Part shown: piece by piece, positions 24,718-33,104 of the stretch
Numbering within the stretch: position 1 is the first letter of the stretch
Layout of the letters: every line of letters begins with the position of its first letter
From: Streptomyces sp. Alt3
GTDB taxonomy: Bacteria; Actinomycetota; Actinomycetes; Streptomycetales; Streptomycetaceae
Length of the DNA stretch: 64,000 bases
Assembly: GCF_030719215.1 (NCBI RefSeq)
Contig: NZ_CP120983.1
Coordinates: 7,316,001-7,380,000 of the forward strand
Direction of reading: 5' to 3'
The notes under the pieces: generated by a model
What the model saw: only the letters and a program-made list of their open reading frames with translations
Databases searched by the model: none
What the model was told of the DNA's origin: nothing
Program-made: the position numbers and the translations under genes

Positions 24718-24876
24718 TCAGGTGTCGCGTGTGGCGAGCATTCCCAGAGTGGCGAGTCCGAGGACCACCCAGCCGAACCACAGCCAGCCGTTGCTCCCCA
24801 GCGCCACGGTGTACGCCGTCACCGCGACCAGCGCGCCGACGGTCAGCACTCCCATCGTCTTCGTGGATCCAGGCAT
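24718..24876 (-). CDS. Small membrane protein
   Basis: 52 residues from the ATG at 24876 (MPGSTKTMG), chosen because GAGGAG lies 9 bp upstream; frames extending to 24924 are possible. Two hydrophobic segments (TMGVLTVGALVAVTAYTVAL and WLWFGWVVLGLATLGML) separated by SNG suggest a two-helix hairpin membrane protein. It lies downstream of and on the same strand as the CtaG-like gene with a 67-bp gap, possibly cotranscribed. No known family; function unknown. Confidence 0.6.
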   Translation of the reverse strand: MPGSTKTMGVLTVGALVAVTAYTVALGSNGWLWFGWVVLGLATLGMLATRDT

Positions 24877-24943
24877 GAGCGCACGCTCCTCACCCGGCCG
24901 CACGGCCGTTGAAGCCATGGTCACCCCAGGGGTGTGCTCACCG

Positions 24944-25894
24944 CTACTGTCCGCGCGTCTGCAATGAGGCGAGATAGGCGTTGTACGCCTTCAGCTCCTG
25001 GTCGCCGTCCCGGTCTGCGGCCCGGTCGGAGCGCTTGGCGGTCCGCTGCTCGGAGCGGTACCACTGGAAGACCAGGGCGATCAGCACCAGCACGGACGGG
25101 ATCTCACTGAACGCCCAGGCGATGCCACCGGCCGCGGATTGGTCGCTCAGGGCGTCGATGCCGAGCGAGGCCGACGGGTTCTCGTAGGCCTTCACCATCG
25201 GCTGGCTCGCCATCATCAGCGCGATCCCGAAGAACGCGTGGAAGGGCATCCCCGCGAAGAGCTCCAGCATCCGCATCACGTAACCGGGCCGGTGCGGGCC
25301 CGGGTCCACGCCCATGATCGGCCAGAAGAACACCAGGCCCACCGCCAGGAAGTGCACCATCATCGCGATGTGCCCCGTCTTCGACCCCATCAGGAAGTCG
25401 AACAGAGGCGTGAAGTAGAGCCCGTACAGGCTCGCGATGAACAGCGGGATCGTGAACACCGGATGGGTGATGATCTTCATGTAGCGGCTGTGGAGCAGTT
25501 TGAGCAGCAGCTCGCGCGGACCCGTACGGGTCCGTCCCGCCACGGGCAGCGCCCGCAGCGCCAGCGTCACCGGGGCGCCCAGCAGCAGCAGGATCGGCGA
25601 CACCATGCTGATGACCATGTGCTGCACCATGTGCACGCTGAACATGACCATGCCGTAGTCGTTGAGTCCCGTGCACATCACCAGGGCGATGGACAGTATG
25701 CCGAGGACGAAGAAGACGGTCCGGTTGACCGGCCAGCCGTCGCCCCGGCCGCGCAGCCTCGCCACTCCGTAGCCGTACAGGACGAGAGCGACGACGCAGC
25801 CGGTCAGGAAGAACGGGTCCGCGGAGAACTCGAGCCCACGTCCCAGCGTGAACGGCGGCAGATCCATGTTCATGCCGTGCCCGCTGTGATCCAT
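24944..25894 (-). CDS. Cytochrome c oxidase assembly (CtaG/caa3-type) membrane protein
   Basis: 316 residues, seven predicted membrane helices (first ~27-45, last ~258-280) with a charged C-terminal tail. Features of the caa3_CtaG family: conserved His in FSVHMVQHMVISMVSPILLLLGAP, the MMVHFLAVGLVFFWPIMGVDP helix, and GMPFHAFFGIALM. The His/Met-rich N-terminus (MDHSGHGMNMD) could bind copper. Members support copper delivery to CuB of haem-copper oxidases. No oxidase subunits are adjacent. Confidence 0.88.
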   Translation of the reverse strand: MDHSGHGMNMDLPPFTLGRGLEFSADPFFLTGCVVALVLYGYGVARLRGRGDGWPVNRTVFFVLGILSIALVMCTGLNDYGMVMFSVHMVQHMVISMVSPILLLLGAPVTLALRALPVAGRTRTGPRELLLKLLHSRYMKIITHPVFTIPLFIASLYGLYFTPLFDFLMGSKTGHIAMMVHFLAVGLVFFWPIMGVDPGPHRPGYVMRMLELFAGMPFHAFFGIALMMASQPMVKAYENPSASLGIDALSDQSAAGGIAWAFSEIPSVLVLIALVFQWYRSEQRTAKRSDRAADRDGDQELKAYNAYLASLQTRGQ

Positions 25895-25952
25895 CTGTTC
25901 ACTCCCGCTGGGGACGTCCCCGTTTCGTGCCGGTTGTCCGGTCCAGACTAGA

Positions 25953-25986
25953 ACCGCCCCCGGCAGCGGTTGCGGCCGGGGGCGGT
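25953..25986 (-). terminator. Hairpin after pfkA
   Basis: ACCGCCCCCGG (25953-25963) pairs perfectly with 25976-25986 around a 12-nt loop, 20 bp beyond the pfkA stop and between pfkA and the CtaG-like gene. Typical GC-only Streptomyces terminator. Confidence 0.7.
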
Positions 25987-26005
25987 CCAGGGAGTGTCGG
26001 GAGGG

Positions 26006-27031
26006 TCAGAGCACGACCTGCGCCTCGGCGTAGCGCTCGGCCGGGACCGTCTTCAGGGTCTCCACGGCCGCCGCCAGCGGGACCATCGTGATGTCCGTGC
26101 CGCGCAGCGCCGTCATCATGCCGAACTCGCCGCGGTGAGCGGCCTCCACGGCGTGCCAGCCGAAGCGGGTGGCCAGGACACGGTCGTACGCGGTCGGGGT
26201 ACCGCCGCGCTGGACATGGCCGAGAATCACCGGGCGGGCCTCCTTGCCGAGGCGCTGCTCCAGCTCACCGGAGAGCTGCGTCGCCACACCGGCGAAGCGT
26301 TCGTGGCCGTAGATGTCCGTCTTGCCCTGGTTGAACTCCATGGAGCCCTCCCGGGGCTTGGCGCCCTCCGCCACGACGACGATCGCGAACTTCTTGCCAT
26401 CCGAGAAGCGCCGGCCGACGACCTCGGTCAGCTCCGCGATGTCGAAGGGCCGCTCGGGCACGACGATGGCGTGGGCCCCGGCCGCCATGCCGGAGTGCAG
26501 CGCGATCCAGCCGGTGTGCCGCCCCATGACCTCGACGATCAGCACGCGCTGGTGCGACTCCGCGGTCGTCTTCAGCCGGTCCAGCGCCTCGGTGGCGACC
26601 CCGACAGCCGTGTCGAAACCGAACGTCACGTCGGTGGAGGCGATGTCGTTGTCGATGGTCTTCGGCACACCGACGATGGGCAGACCCGACTCGGAGAGCA
26701 GGTTGGCGGCCTTCAGGGTCCCCTCGCCGCCGATCGGGATGATCGCGTCCAGACCGAGGTCGGCGACGTGACCCTTCGCGCGCTCCACACCGTCACGCAG
26801 ATGCGCGGGCTGGACGCGGGAGGAGCCGAGGATCGTGCCGCCGCGGGCGAGGATCCCCCCGACGGCGTCGAGGTCGAGCTTGCGGTAGTCGCACTCGAGG
26901 AGGCCCTTCCACCCGTCGTGGAAGCCGATGACCTCGTCGCCGTGGTCGACAACCGCGCGGTGCACGACGGAACGGATGACGGCGTTGAGGCCGGGGCAGT
27001 CGCCGCCGGAGGTGAGCACACCAATTCGCAT
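26006..27031 (-). CDS. pfkA: 6-phosphofructokinase
   Basis: 341 residues. Group III (actinobacterial) PFK: GGDCPGLNAVIR at the ATP site (~9-20), GGEGTLKAANLL, VPKTIDNDIASTDVTFGFDTAV with the catalytic TIDND, MGRHTGWIALHSG, and GHVQRGGTPTAYDR. Gly104 is the residue that goes with ATP rather than pyrophosphate use (PPi enzymes have Asp), paired with Lys124, the combination known for the Streptomyces ATP enzyme. It phosphorylates fructose 6-phosphate, the committing step of glycolysis. Single-gene unit with its own terminator. Confidence 0.96.
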   Translation of the reverse strand: MRIGVLTSGGDCPGLNAVIRSVVHRAVVDHGDEVIGFHDGWKGLLECDYRKLDLDAVGGILARGGTILGSSRVQPAHLRDGVERAKGHVADLGLDAIIPIGGEGTLKAANLLSESGLPIVGVPKTIDNDIASTDVTFGFDTAVGVATEALDRLKTTAESHQRVLIVEVMGRHTGWIALHSGMAAGAHAIVVPERPFDIAELTEVVGRRFSDGKKFAIVVVAEGAKPREGSMEFNQGKTDIYGHERFAGVATQLSGELEQRLGKEARPVILGHVQRGGTPTAYDRVLATRFGWHAVEAAHRGEFGMMTALRGTDITMVPLAAAVETLKTVPAERYAEAQVVL

Positions 27032-27177
27032 TGCCCGGGAAACCTTTGCAACGTGGGCCGACCCCGGACCACGTCGTCCGGTTGGATCCCCGTCACCTTA
27101 CCGGCGTGGGGTGGCCGGACCGAACCCACTGTCCGACTGCTGGACGTCCACCGGTTGTACACAGGCCACACACACGC

Positions 27178-27207
27178 GTGGACCGGCCCCCGGGAGGGCC
27201 GGTCCAC
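27178..27207 (-). terminator. Hairpin after gatD
   Basis: GTGGACCGGCCC (27178-27189) forms a perfect 12-bp stem with 27196-27207 around a 6-nt loop, 9 bp beyond the gatD stop. Ends the murT-gatD transcript ahead of pfkA. Confidence 0.75.
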
Positions 27208-27215
27208 GCGATGCG

Positions 27216-27944
27216 TCAGGCGGGCTGGGTCGCGGCCGCGATCCGCTCGGCGCGCAGCGCCTCGTACCACCGGTCGTCGTTCGGCGGCAGTGCGTTCACG
27301 TCCAGCGCCAGCTTCAGCAGGTGGTCCGCGATCAGCGGGTTGCGAGCCAGGACCGGGCCATGCATGTAGGTGCCGAACACGGTGTCGTTGTACGCGCCCT
27401 CCGTGCCGTCCCCCGTGCCGTTGCCGCGGCCGAGCCGCACCCGGGCGAACGGGCGCGCGGACGGGCCGAGGTGGGTGACGCCCTGGTGGTTCTCGAAGCC
27501 GGTCAGGGGCGGCAGACCCAGGTTCGGATCGACGTCCCCGAGCACGTCACCGACGCACCGCGCACCCTCGCCGCGGGTGGAGACCACATCGAGCAGCCCG
27601 AGGCCGGGCTCCCGTTCACCGAGGTCGTTGATGAACTCGTGGCCGAGGATCTGGTAGCCCGCGCAGACCGAGAAGATGATCGCGCCGTTGGACGCGGCCC
27701 GGCTCAGCCCGCCGTCACGGCGCAGCCGTTCGGCCGCGAGGCGCTGCGGCCGGTCCTCACCGCCGCCGATGAGGTAGATGTCGCCCGACGTCGGGATGGG
27801 CTGGTCGCTGCGCACGTCCACGCGCGACACGTCGAGACCGCGCTGGCGTGCCCGGCGCTCCACCACCAGGGCGTTGCCCTGGTCGCCGTAGGTGCTGAGG
27901 AGGTCGGGGTAGACCCACACCAGCCGCAGGCTGTTGTTGCTCAT
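27216..27944 (-). CDS. gatD: Lipid II isoglutaminyl synthase, glutaminase subunit
   Basis: 242 residues from the ATG at 27944 (MSNNSLRLVWVYPDLLSTYGD). CobB/CobQ-type class I glutamine amidotransferase: YPDLLSTYGDQGNALVV at the N-terminus, GGGEDRPQ, the nucleophile Cys94 in IFSVCAGYQILG, GFENHQGVTHLG and the catalytic His in TYMHGPVLARNP. GatD supplies ammonia to MurT, which amidates the alpha-carboxyl of D-Glu in lipid II, a modification important for peptidoglycan cross-linking. 34 bp downstream of murT, same operon. Confidence 0.95.
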   Translation of the reverse strand: MSNNSLRLVWVYPDLLSTYGDQGNALVVERRARQRGLDVSRVDVRSDQPIPTSGDIYLIGGGEDRPQRLAAERLRRDGGLSRAASNGAIIFSVCAGYQILGHEFINDLGEREPGLGLLDVVSTRGEGARCVGDVLGDVDPNLGLPPLTGFENHQGVTHLGPSARPFARVRLGRGNGTGDGTEGAYNDTVFGTYMHGPVLARNPLIADHLLKLALDVNALPPNDDRWYEALRAERIAAATQPA

Positions 27945-27978
27945 GCTTCGTCCTCTCCGGGGGTTGCCCGCGCGGGGG

Positions 27979-29217
27979 TCAGTTGCCGACACGACGGCGC
28001 AGATCCTGGAAGGCGGTGTAGTTGGCGATGACCTCGATGCGACCGGGCGGCGCCATCTGGACGGCCTCGTCCAGGGTTTCGCACACACGGAAGTCGAGTC
28101 CGGCGACCTCGAGCCGGACCGCCAGGTCCAGCTTGCGGTCGCCGAGCACGAAGATCGGGTGACCGTAGAGCTGGGTGTAGTCGACGTCCCACAGCCAGGA
28201 GGTGTCCGTGCCGTCGGCGCCGCGCGCGTTCACCGAGAGGATGACCGGCGTGGGCGGCGGGTCGATCAGGGAGAACGTCTCGAGCCAGCCCGCCGGGTTC
28301 TTCGCCAGCAGGAGCCGGAGCTCACGGCCGAGGAAGCTGACGACGTCGTAGCGGCCGGCCACGGCCTGCACCTGGTACATGCGCTCCAGGGCGACCTGCG
28401 GCGGTACGCCGAAGACCGCGGCCACGGCGGCGGAGCTCGTCGCGTTGGCCTTGTTGGCCCGGCCCGGAAGCTGGAGGTGGATCGGCCACGCCGAACCGTG
28501 CGGGTCCAGGACGTAGTCGCCGTTCAGGGCCCAGCTGGGGGCGGGGCGGCGGAAACCGCACTCCCCGCAGAACCAGTCGTCCCCGGGGCGCTGCATCACA
28601 CCACCGCAGGACGGGCACGACCAGGCGTCGTCCTTCCACGCCTGTCCCGCCGCGACCCACACCACGTTGGGGGAGGAGGAGGCGGCCCAGACGATCAGAG
28701 GGTCGTCGGCGTTGGCCACGATCACGGCCTTCGAGCCCGACAGGCCCTCACGCCACTTCTCCGCCAGCATCCGGGTCTCCGCCGCGCGGTCGAGCTGGTC
28801 GCGGGAGAGGTTGAGCAGCGCGATCACCTTCGGCGTCGTGTCGCGTGCCACACCGGCCAGGTACTTCTCGTCCACCTCGATCACGCCGTAGCGCGCGTCC
28901 GAGCCCCCTGCCAGCGCGGAGGTGATCCCCGCCGGCATGTTGGCCCCGAGCGCGTTCGACACGACGGGGCCCGCGGCCCTCAGCGCCTCGGCGATCAGCC
29001 GGGTCGTCGTCGTCTTGCCGTTCGTCGCGGACACGAGGATCACGTCCAGGTGCTGCGCCAGCCGCCCGAGCAGGTCGGGGTCGAGCTTGAGCGCCACCCG
29101 GCCGCCGATCACCGATCCGCTGCCGCGCCCCGCGGCGCGCGACACCGCCGCCGCGGCCTTGCCCGCCGTCACGGCGAGCTTGGCCCGCGGCGACAACGGC
29201 TCCGTGTTGCCTGCCAT
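27979..29217 (-). CDS. murT: Lipid II isoglutaminyl synthase, Mur-ligase subunit
   Basis: 412 residues. Mur-ligase fold with P-loop SATNGKTTTT (~63-72), EVDEKYL, NLSRDQLDR, and a zinc-ribbon insertion (Cys201, Cys204, Cys217, Cys220 in CPSCGG and CGECGF) that is diagnostic of MurT. A C-terminal DUF1727 segment (DVDYTQLYGHPIFVLGDRKLDLAVRLEVAG) contains the Asp that completes the GatD triad. It activates lipid II with ATP for amidation by ammonia from GatD. First gene of the murT-gatD operon. Confidence 0.96.
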   Translation of the reverse strand: MAGNTEPLSPRAKLAVTAGKAAAAVSRAAGRGSGSVIGGRVALKLDPDLLGRLAQHLDVILVSATNGKTTTTRLIAEALRAAGPVVSNALGANMPAGITSALAGGSDARYGVIEVDEKYLAGVARDTTPKVIALLNLSRDQLDRAAETRMLAEKWREGLSGSKAVIVANADDPLIVWAASSSPNVVWVAAGQAWKDDAWSCPSCGGVMQRPGDDWFCGECGFRRPAPSWALNGDYVLDPHGSAWPIHLQLPGRANKANATSSAAVAAVFGVPPQVALERMYQVQAVAGRYDVVSFLGRELRLLLAKNPAGWLETFSLIDPPPTPVILSVNARGADGTDTSWLWDVDYTQLYGHPIFVLGDRKLDLAVRLEVAGLDFRVCETLDEAVQMAPPGRIEVIANYTAFQDLRRRVGN

Positions 29218-29331
29218 CGTCCTAGATCCTCCTTGCGTAAGTCCGTGCCCAGCCTATCGATGTCCGCGGTGCCGACCGCACCTCGGCACCACGGGGAACG
29301 TGGAGGTCACGTGCAACGTACGCTTCCGGGC

Positions 29332-29886
29332 ATGCGAAACCGCCCGATCCCCGGCAGTACCGGACGCGTTCGAGCCATGAGTCTGCTCGGCGCCCCGGTG
29401 CTCCACAGCCCGTGCGACGACGTCACCGACTTCGGCCCGTCCCTCGCCCGGCTGGTGGAGGACATGTTCGCCACCATGTACGCCGCGAACGGTGTGGGGC
29501 TCGCCGCGAACCAGATCGGCGTACCGCTCAGGGTGTTCGTATACGACTGTCCGGACGACGACGAGGTCCGGCACCTGGGCCATCTCGTCAACCCGGTACT
29601 GATCGAGGCGGACGGGGACACCGTACGCGGGCCGGAGGGCTGTCTCTCGCTCCCGGGGATCGAGGCCGGAACCCCGCGCTTCGACCGTGCGGTGGTCGAG
29701 GGCCGGACCATCGCGGGGGAGCCGGTGCGGATCACCGGCACCGGCTGGTTCGCCCGCTGTCTCCAGCACGAGTGCGACCACCTCGACGGCCGGGTGTACA
29801 CCGACCGGCTGACCGGACTGCGCCGTTCCAGGGCGCTGCGCGCGGCCCGGCGGGCGCCGTGGGCCCGTACGGCGCCCGCCGGCTGA
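29332..29886 (+). CDS. def: Peptide deformylase
   Basis: 184 residues from the ATG at 29332 (MRNRPIPGST); an in-frame GTG at 29311 follows a GGAGG closely and could add seven residues. The three deformylase motifs are GVGLAANQIG (~54-63), EGCLSLPG (~102-109, Cys metal ligand) and QHECDH (~145-150, two His ligands and the catalytic Glu). It removes the formyl group from nascent N-termini at the ribosome. Streptomyces carry several copies. Its stop codon is inside a terminator hairpin. Confidence 0.95.
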   Translation: MRNRPIPGSTGRVRAMSLLGAPVLHSPCDDVTDFGPSLARLVEDMFATMYAANGVGLAANQIGVPLRVFVYDCPDDDEVRHLGHLVNPVLIEADGDTVRGPEGCLSLPGIEAGTPRFDRAVVEGRTIAGEPVRITGTGWFARCLQHECDHLDGRVYTDRLTGLRRSRALRAARRAPWARTAPAG

Positions 29887-29897
29887 CCCGGCGGGCG
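29873..29897 (+). terminator. Hairpin overlapping the def stop codon
   Basis: CGCCCGCCGG (29873-29882) pairs perfectly with 29888-29897 around the 5-nt loop CTGAC that carries the TGA stop. It also lies just beyond the convergent TetR gene (end 29907), so it is probably bidirectional. Confidence 0.6.
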
Positions 29898-29906
29898 GGG
29901 CCGCCC

Positions 29907-30557
29907 TCAGAATCCCTGGCCGCCCGGCAGGTCGCCCGCGTCGGCGAGCCTGCCCCACAGCAGGTCGGCGAGGCTGCGCACCAGCTGCTCGCGCGAGCAC
30001 GGCCGGTCGCCCAGCCACCAGTCACCGGCCGCGTGCATCATGCCGACGATGCCGTGGCCCCAGATGCGCGCCATCTGCTCGCTCTCCGGGCCGAGATCGA
30101 CCCGCTCCACGATCACCTTGCCCAGTTCCTCGCCCAGGCGGCGGAGCAGCGGTGCGGAGTGGCGGCCGACGTCGAAGCCCTGCTCGGGCGAGGGTGCCGC
30201 GTCGTCCGACGGATGCATCAGGAAGCGGTAGACCTGCGGGCGTGCCTCGATCGCCGCGAGGTAGGTGTCCAGGGTCGCCTCGACCCGTTCGCGGCGCTCG
30301 GAGGGGGCGTCCAGGGCGGCCCGCAGGGCGCTCAGCAGGGCGTCGGTGTGTCTCTTGGCGAGCGCGCGGTAGAGGCCGCCCTTGTCGCCGAAGTGCCGGT
30401 AGAGGATGGGCTTGGTGATCCCGGCCTCCGCGGCGATCGCGTTCATGGACGCCTGCGGGCCGTCCCTGAGCACCACCCGGTCCGCGGCTTCGAGCAGCTC
30501 CCGGCGGCGGCGTTCCGCCGCTGTCCGCTGCCGTCCGGCCCCTCGTGTGGTCTCCAT
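29907..30557 (-). CDS. TetR-family repressor (probable regulator of acyl-CoA dehydrogenase)
   Basis: 216 residues. TetR helix-turn-helix at ~17-62: RRELLEAADRVVLRDG, then SMNAIAAEAGITKPILYRHFGDKGGLYRALA. The C-terminal domain (VYRFLMHPSD, MARIWGHGIVGMMHAAGDWWLGD, LADLLWGRL) resembles TetR_C_33-type proteins that control fatty-acid breakdown. It diverges from an acyl-CoA dehydrogenase over a gap with two overlapping palindromes, so a FadR/KstR-like role with an acyl-CoA ligand is likely. Start ATG at 30557. Confidence 0.92.
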   Translation of the reverse strand: METTRGAGRQRTAAERRRRELLEAADRVVLRDGPQASMNAIAAEAGITKPILYRHFGDKGGLYRALAKRHTDALLSALRAALDAPSERRERVEATLDTYLAAIEARPQVYRFLMHPSDDAAPSPEQGFDVGRHSAPLLRRLGEELGKVIVERVDLGPESEQMARIWGHGIVGMMHAAGDWWLGDRPCSREQLVRSLADLLWGRLADAGDLPGGQGF

Positions 30558-30672
30558 GTTGTCTCTCCCGCCCCACCCGGCTGTCCTGCGATCTCGTCAC
30601 GCCCGGGCAACGTAACACCCTGGTCCGCCACCCGCGGATCCGTCGCTGTCCGGTTGACAGGGGCTACTTGCT

Positions 30673-30701
30673 GGTAACAGACTGTTGTTACCGATAGTAA
30701 C
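30673..30701. promoter_or_regulatory. Overlapping GGTAAC/GTTACC palindromes (TetR operator)
   Basis: GGTAAC-N8-GTTACC spans 30673-30692, and GTTACCGATAGTAAC spans 30687-30701; they share the central GTTACC. The pair sits 30 bp before the acyl-CoA dehydrogenase start in the TetR divergon. Two dimers on overlapping faces would be typical of a TetR repressor. Symmetry seen; binding inferred. Confidence 0.65.
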
Positions 30702-30730
30702 GGGGTTATCCGGAAGTGCATGGAGGGAAC

Positions 30731-31957
30731 ATGGCCGAGTTCACGCTCGAGCTCAACGACGACCAGAAGCAGGTCCGTGACTGGCTGCACGGATTCGCCG
30801 CCGAGGTGATCCGGCCGGCCGCTTCGGAGTGGGACGAGCGTGAGGAAACGCCCTGGCCGGTCATCCAGGAGGCCGCCAAGGTGGGCATCTACTCCCTGGA
30901 CTTCTACGCCCAGCAGTTCTTCGACCCCACGGGCCTCGGCATCCCCATGGCCATGGAGGAGCTCTTCTGGGGTGACGCGGGCATCGCCCTGTCGATCGTC
31001 GGTACGGGCCTGGCGGCGGTCGGTGTCCTCGCCAACGGTACCGAGGAGCAGATCGGCACCTGGATCCCCCAGATGTACGGCGACGCCGCCGACGTGAAGG
31101 TCGCCGCCTTCTGCTCCTCGGAGCCGGACGCGGGCTCGGACGTCGCCTCGATGCGTACCCGTGCGGTCTACGACGAGGCCAAGGACGAGTGGGTGCTCAA
31201 CGGCACCAAGACCTGGGCGACGAACGGCGGCATCGCCAACGTCCACGTCGTCGTCGCGGTCGTGGACCCGGAGCTCGGCTCGAAGGGCCACGCCTCCTTC
31301 ATCGTCCCGCCGGCCACCCCCGGTCTCTCGCAGGGGCAGAAGTTCAAGAAGCACGGCATCCGAGCCTCGCACACGGCCGAGGTCGTCCTGGAGGACGTCC
31401 GCGTCCCCGGTCACTGCCTGCTCGGCGGCAAGGAGAAGCTGGACGAGCGCCTCGCCCGGGCCCGTGAGCGCGCCAGGTCCGGCGGCGAGCGGGTCAAGAA
31501 CGCGGCGATGGCCACCTTCGAGGCCTCCCGTCCGGCTGTCGGGGCCATGGCCGTCGGCACCGCCCGCGCCGCCTACGAGGTCGCGCTCGACTACGCGAAG
31601 ACCCGCACCCAGTTCGGCCGCCCGATCATCGACAACCAGGGTGTCGCCTTCCAGCTCGCCGACATGCGGACCCAGATCGACGCGGCGCGTCTGCTCGTCT
31701 GGCGTGCCTCCTGGATGGCGAGCGCCGGCAAGCCGTTCACCGCGGCCGAGGGCTCCATGTCGAAGCTCTACGCGAGCGAGACGGCGAAGTCGGTCACCGC
31801 CCAGGCCGTACAGATCCTCGGCGGCAACGGGTTCACCCGTGAGTACCCGGTCGAGCGCATGCACCGGGACGCCGCGATCTACACCATCTTCGAGGGCACG
31901 AGCGAGATCCAGCGCCTGGTGATCGCCCGCACCCTGTCGGGTATGCCCATCCGCTAG
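30731..31957 (+). CDS. Acyl-CoA dehydrogenase
   Basis: 408 residues from the ATG at 30731 (MAEFTLELNDDQKQV), with GGAGGGA upstream. All three ACAD domains are present: N-terminal helices (~6-118), the FAD/substrate beta domain with FCSSEPDAGSDVASM and TKTWATNGG (~125-235), and the C-terminal domain with RTQFGRPI, QILGGNGFTREYPVERMHRDA and the catalytic Glu region IYTIFEGTSEIQRL. It oxidises an acyl-CoA to the 2-enoyl-CoA in the first step of beta-oxidation and passes electrons to ETF. Chain-length preference unknown. Regulated by the divergent TetR protein. Confidence 0.95.
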   Translation: MAEFTLELNDDQKQVRDWLHGFAAEVIRPAASEWDEREETPWPVIQEAAKVGIYSLDFYAQQFFDPTGLGIPMAMEELFWGDAGIALSIVGTGLAAVGVLANGTEEQIGTWIPQMYGDAADVKVAAFCSSEPDAGSDVASMRTRAVYDEAKDEWVLNGTKTWATNGGIANVHVVVAVVDPELGSKGHASFIVPPATPGLSQGQKFKKHGIRASHTAEVVLEDVRVPGHCLLGGKEKLDERLARARERARSGGERVKNAAMATFEASRPAVGAMAVGTARAAYEVALDYAKTRTQFGRPIIDNQGVAFQLADMRTQIDAARLLVWRASWMASAGKPFTAAEGSMSKLYASETAKSVTAQAVQILGGNGFTREYPVERMHRDAAIYTIFEGTSEIQRLVIARTLSGMPIR

Positions 31958-31965
31958 TCGCGTGC

Positions 31966-32000
31966 CGCGGGGCCGGGCCGTACGCCGGTCCGGCCCCGCG
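31966..32000. terminator. Bidirectional terminator between acyl-CoA dehydrogenase and glutathione peroxidase
   Basis: CGCGGGGCCGG (31966-31976) pairs with CCGGCCCCGCG (31990-32000) around a 13-nt loop. It lies between two convergent stops at 31957 and 32014. Confidence 0.7.
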
Positions 32001-32013
32001 TGCTGCCGTCCCG

Positions 32014-32502
32014 CTAGCGCGGCAGCTGCGCCTCGATGGCCGCCACCAGTTCGGGTGCGTCCGGCTCGGTGCGCGGGCGGATCCGGGCGACGGGCTCTCC
32101 GGCCGGGGAGATCAGGAACTTCTCGAAGTTCCACTGGACGTCGCCGGCGGCGCCCTCCGCGTCGCCGAGCTTCGTCAGCTCCGTGTAGAGCGGGTGCCGG
32201 CCCTCGCCGTTGACGTCGATCTTCTCCAGCAGCGGGAAGCTGACCCCGTACGTCGTCGAGCAGAACGTCCGGATCTCGTCCGCGGTGCCCGGTTCCTGAC
32301 CCGCGAACTGGTTGCAGGGCACGCCGAGGACGGTGAACCCGCGGTCCGCGTACGCCTTCTGGAGCTTCTCCAGTCCGGCGTACTGCGGGGTGAGCCCGCA
32401 CTTGGAGGCGACGTTCACCAGCAGGACCGCAGAGCCCGCGTAGGCCCCCAGCGTGGTCGGCTCGCCGTCGAGTGTCCGGAGCGGGATGTCGTGCAGCGTC
32501 AT
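32014..32502 (-). CDS. Glutathione peroxidase-family (thiol peroxidase) protein
   Basis: 162 residues. GPx fold with the peroxidatic Cys in NVASKCGLTPQY (~35, Cys instead of selenocysteine), Gln in LGVPCNQFAGQEPG and Trp in VQWNFEKFLI, the catalytic tetrad pattern. Streptomyces lack glutathione, so this is probably a thioredoxin-dependent peroxidase that reduces hydrogen peroxide and lipid hydroperoxides. The extra Cys in CNQF and the Cys in RTFCSTTYG may act in resolving. Start ATG at 32502. Confidence 0.94.
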   Translation of the reverse strand: MTLHDIPLRTLDGEPTTLGAYAGSAVLLVNVASKCGLTPQYAGLEKLQKAYADRGFTVLGVPCNQFAGQEPGTADEIRTFCSTTYGVSFPLLEKIDVNGEGRHPLYTELTKLGDAEGAAGDVQWNFEKFLISPAGEPVARIRPRTEPDAPELVAAIEAQLPR

Positions 32503-32545
32503 TCGAGATCTCCTCGGTGGTGGGGCGTCGCCCCCATTGTGACGC

Positions 32546-33085
32546 TCACCGCCCGGAGTTTTCCGGCCGGTCGAGGGAACGGTAGTAGAACGTGGTACCC
32601 CGGAGCGTGCCGTACGGGTCCGCCGCGTAGGCAGGGACGGAGCCGCACGGTGTCCAGCCCGCCGAGCGGTAGAGGCGTTCCGCGTCGCTTCCCGTCTCGC
32701 TGTCCAGGACCAGCAGGGACAGCCCCTCCTCGGCCGCCGACCGCTCGACGGCCGTGAGCAGGGCCCGGCCGATTCCCCTGCCGCGGGCCGAGGGCCTGAC
32801 CATGAGCTTGGCGACCTCCGCGCGGTGGCGGGCGTTCGGCAGGGCAGCCCTGGTCAGACCGATCGTGCCGGCGACCCGTTCGTCGTCCCGGGCGATCCAG
32901 ACCCGCTGGCTCCCCGCCTCGACCGCGGCGGCCCGCTCGCGCCACCAGACGGCGGCCGCCTCCCGGTCCAGCGGGAGGAGGAAGCCGACGGAGGCGCCGT
33001 CCTCCACGGCCTCGATCATCAGTGCGGCGAGTTCATCGGCGTACGTGACCAGTTCGGGTCCGGACACGGGGACGATCTCGGTCAT
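32546..33085 (-). CDS. GNAT-family N-acetyltransferase
   Basis: 179 residues from the ATG at 33085 (MTEIVPVSG). GNAT core: AGTIGLTRAALPNARHRAEVAKLMVRPSARGRGIGRALL carries the acetyl-CoA pyrophosphate loop (RGRGIGRAL), followed by LLVLDSETGSDAERLYRSAGW and the C-terminal TTFYYRSL. The overall pattern resembles tabtoxin/streptothricin-type acetyltransferases (Ttr-like), but no resistance role can be claimed. Likely in one unit with the XRE-cupin regulator, whose stop is 20 bp upstream. Confidence 0.86.
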   Translation of the reverse strand: MTEIVPVSGPELVTYADELAALMIEAVEDGASVGFLLPLDREAAAVWWRERAAAVEAGSQRVWIARDDERVAGTIGLTRAALPNARHRAEVAKLMVRPSARGRGIGRALLTAVERSAAEEGLSLLVLDSETGSDAERLYRSAGWTPCGSVPAYAADPYGTLRGTTFYYRSLDRPENSGR

Positions 33086-33104
33086 GAGGCGGGTCCTTTC
33101 ACGT

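Noticed and set aside
27934..29886. 650-codon frame that ends as peptide deformylase
   Set aside because: Everything before about 29311 is antisense to murT and gatD.
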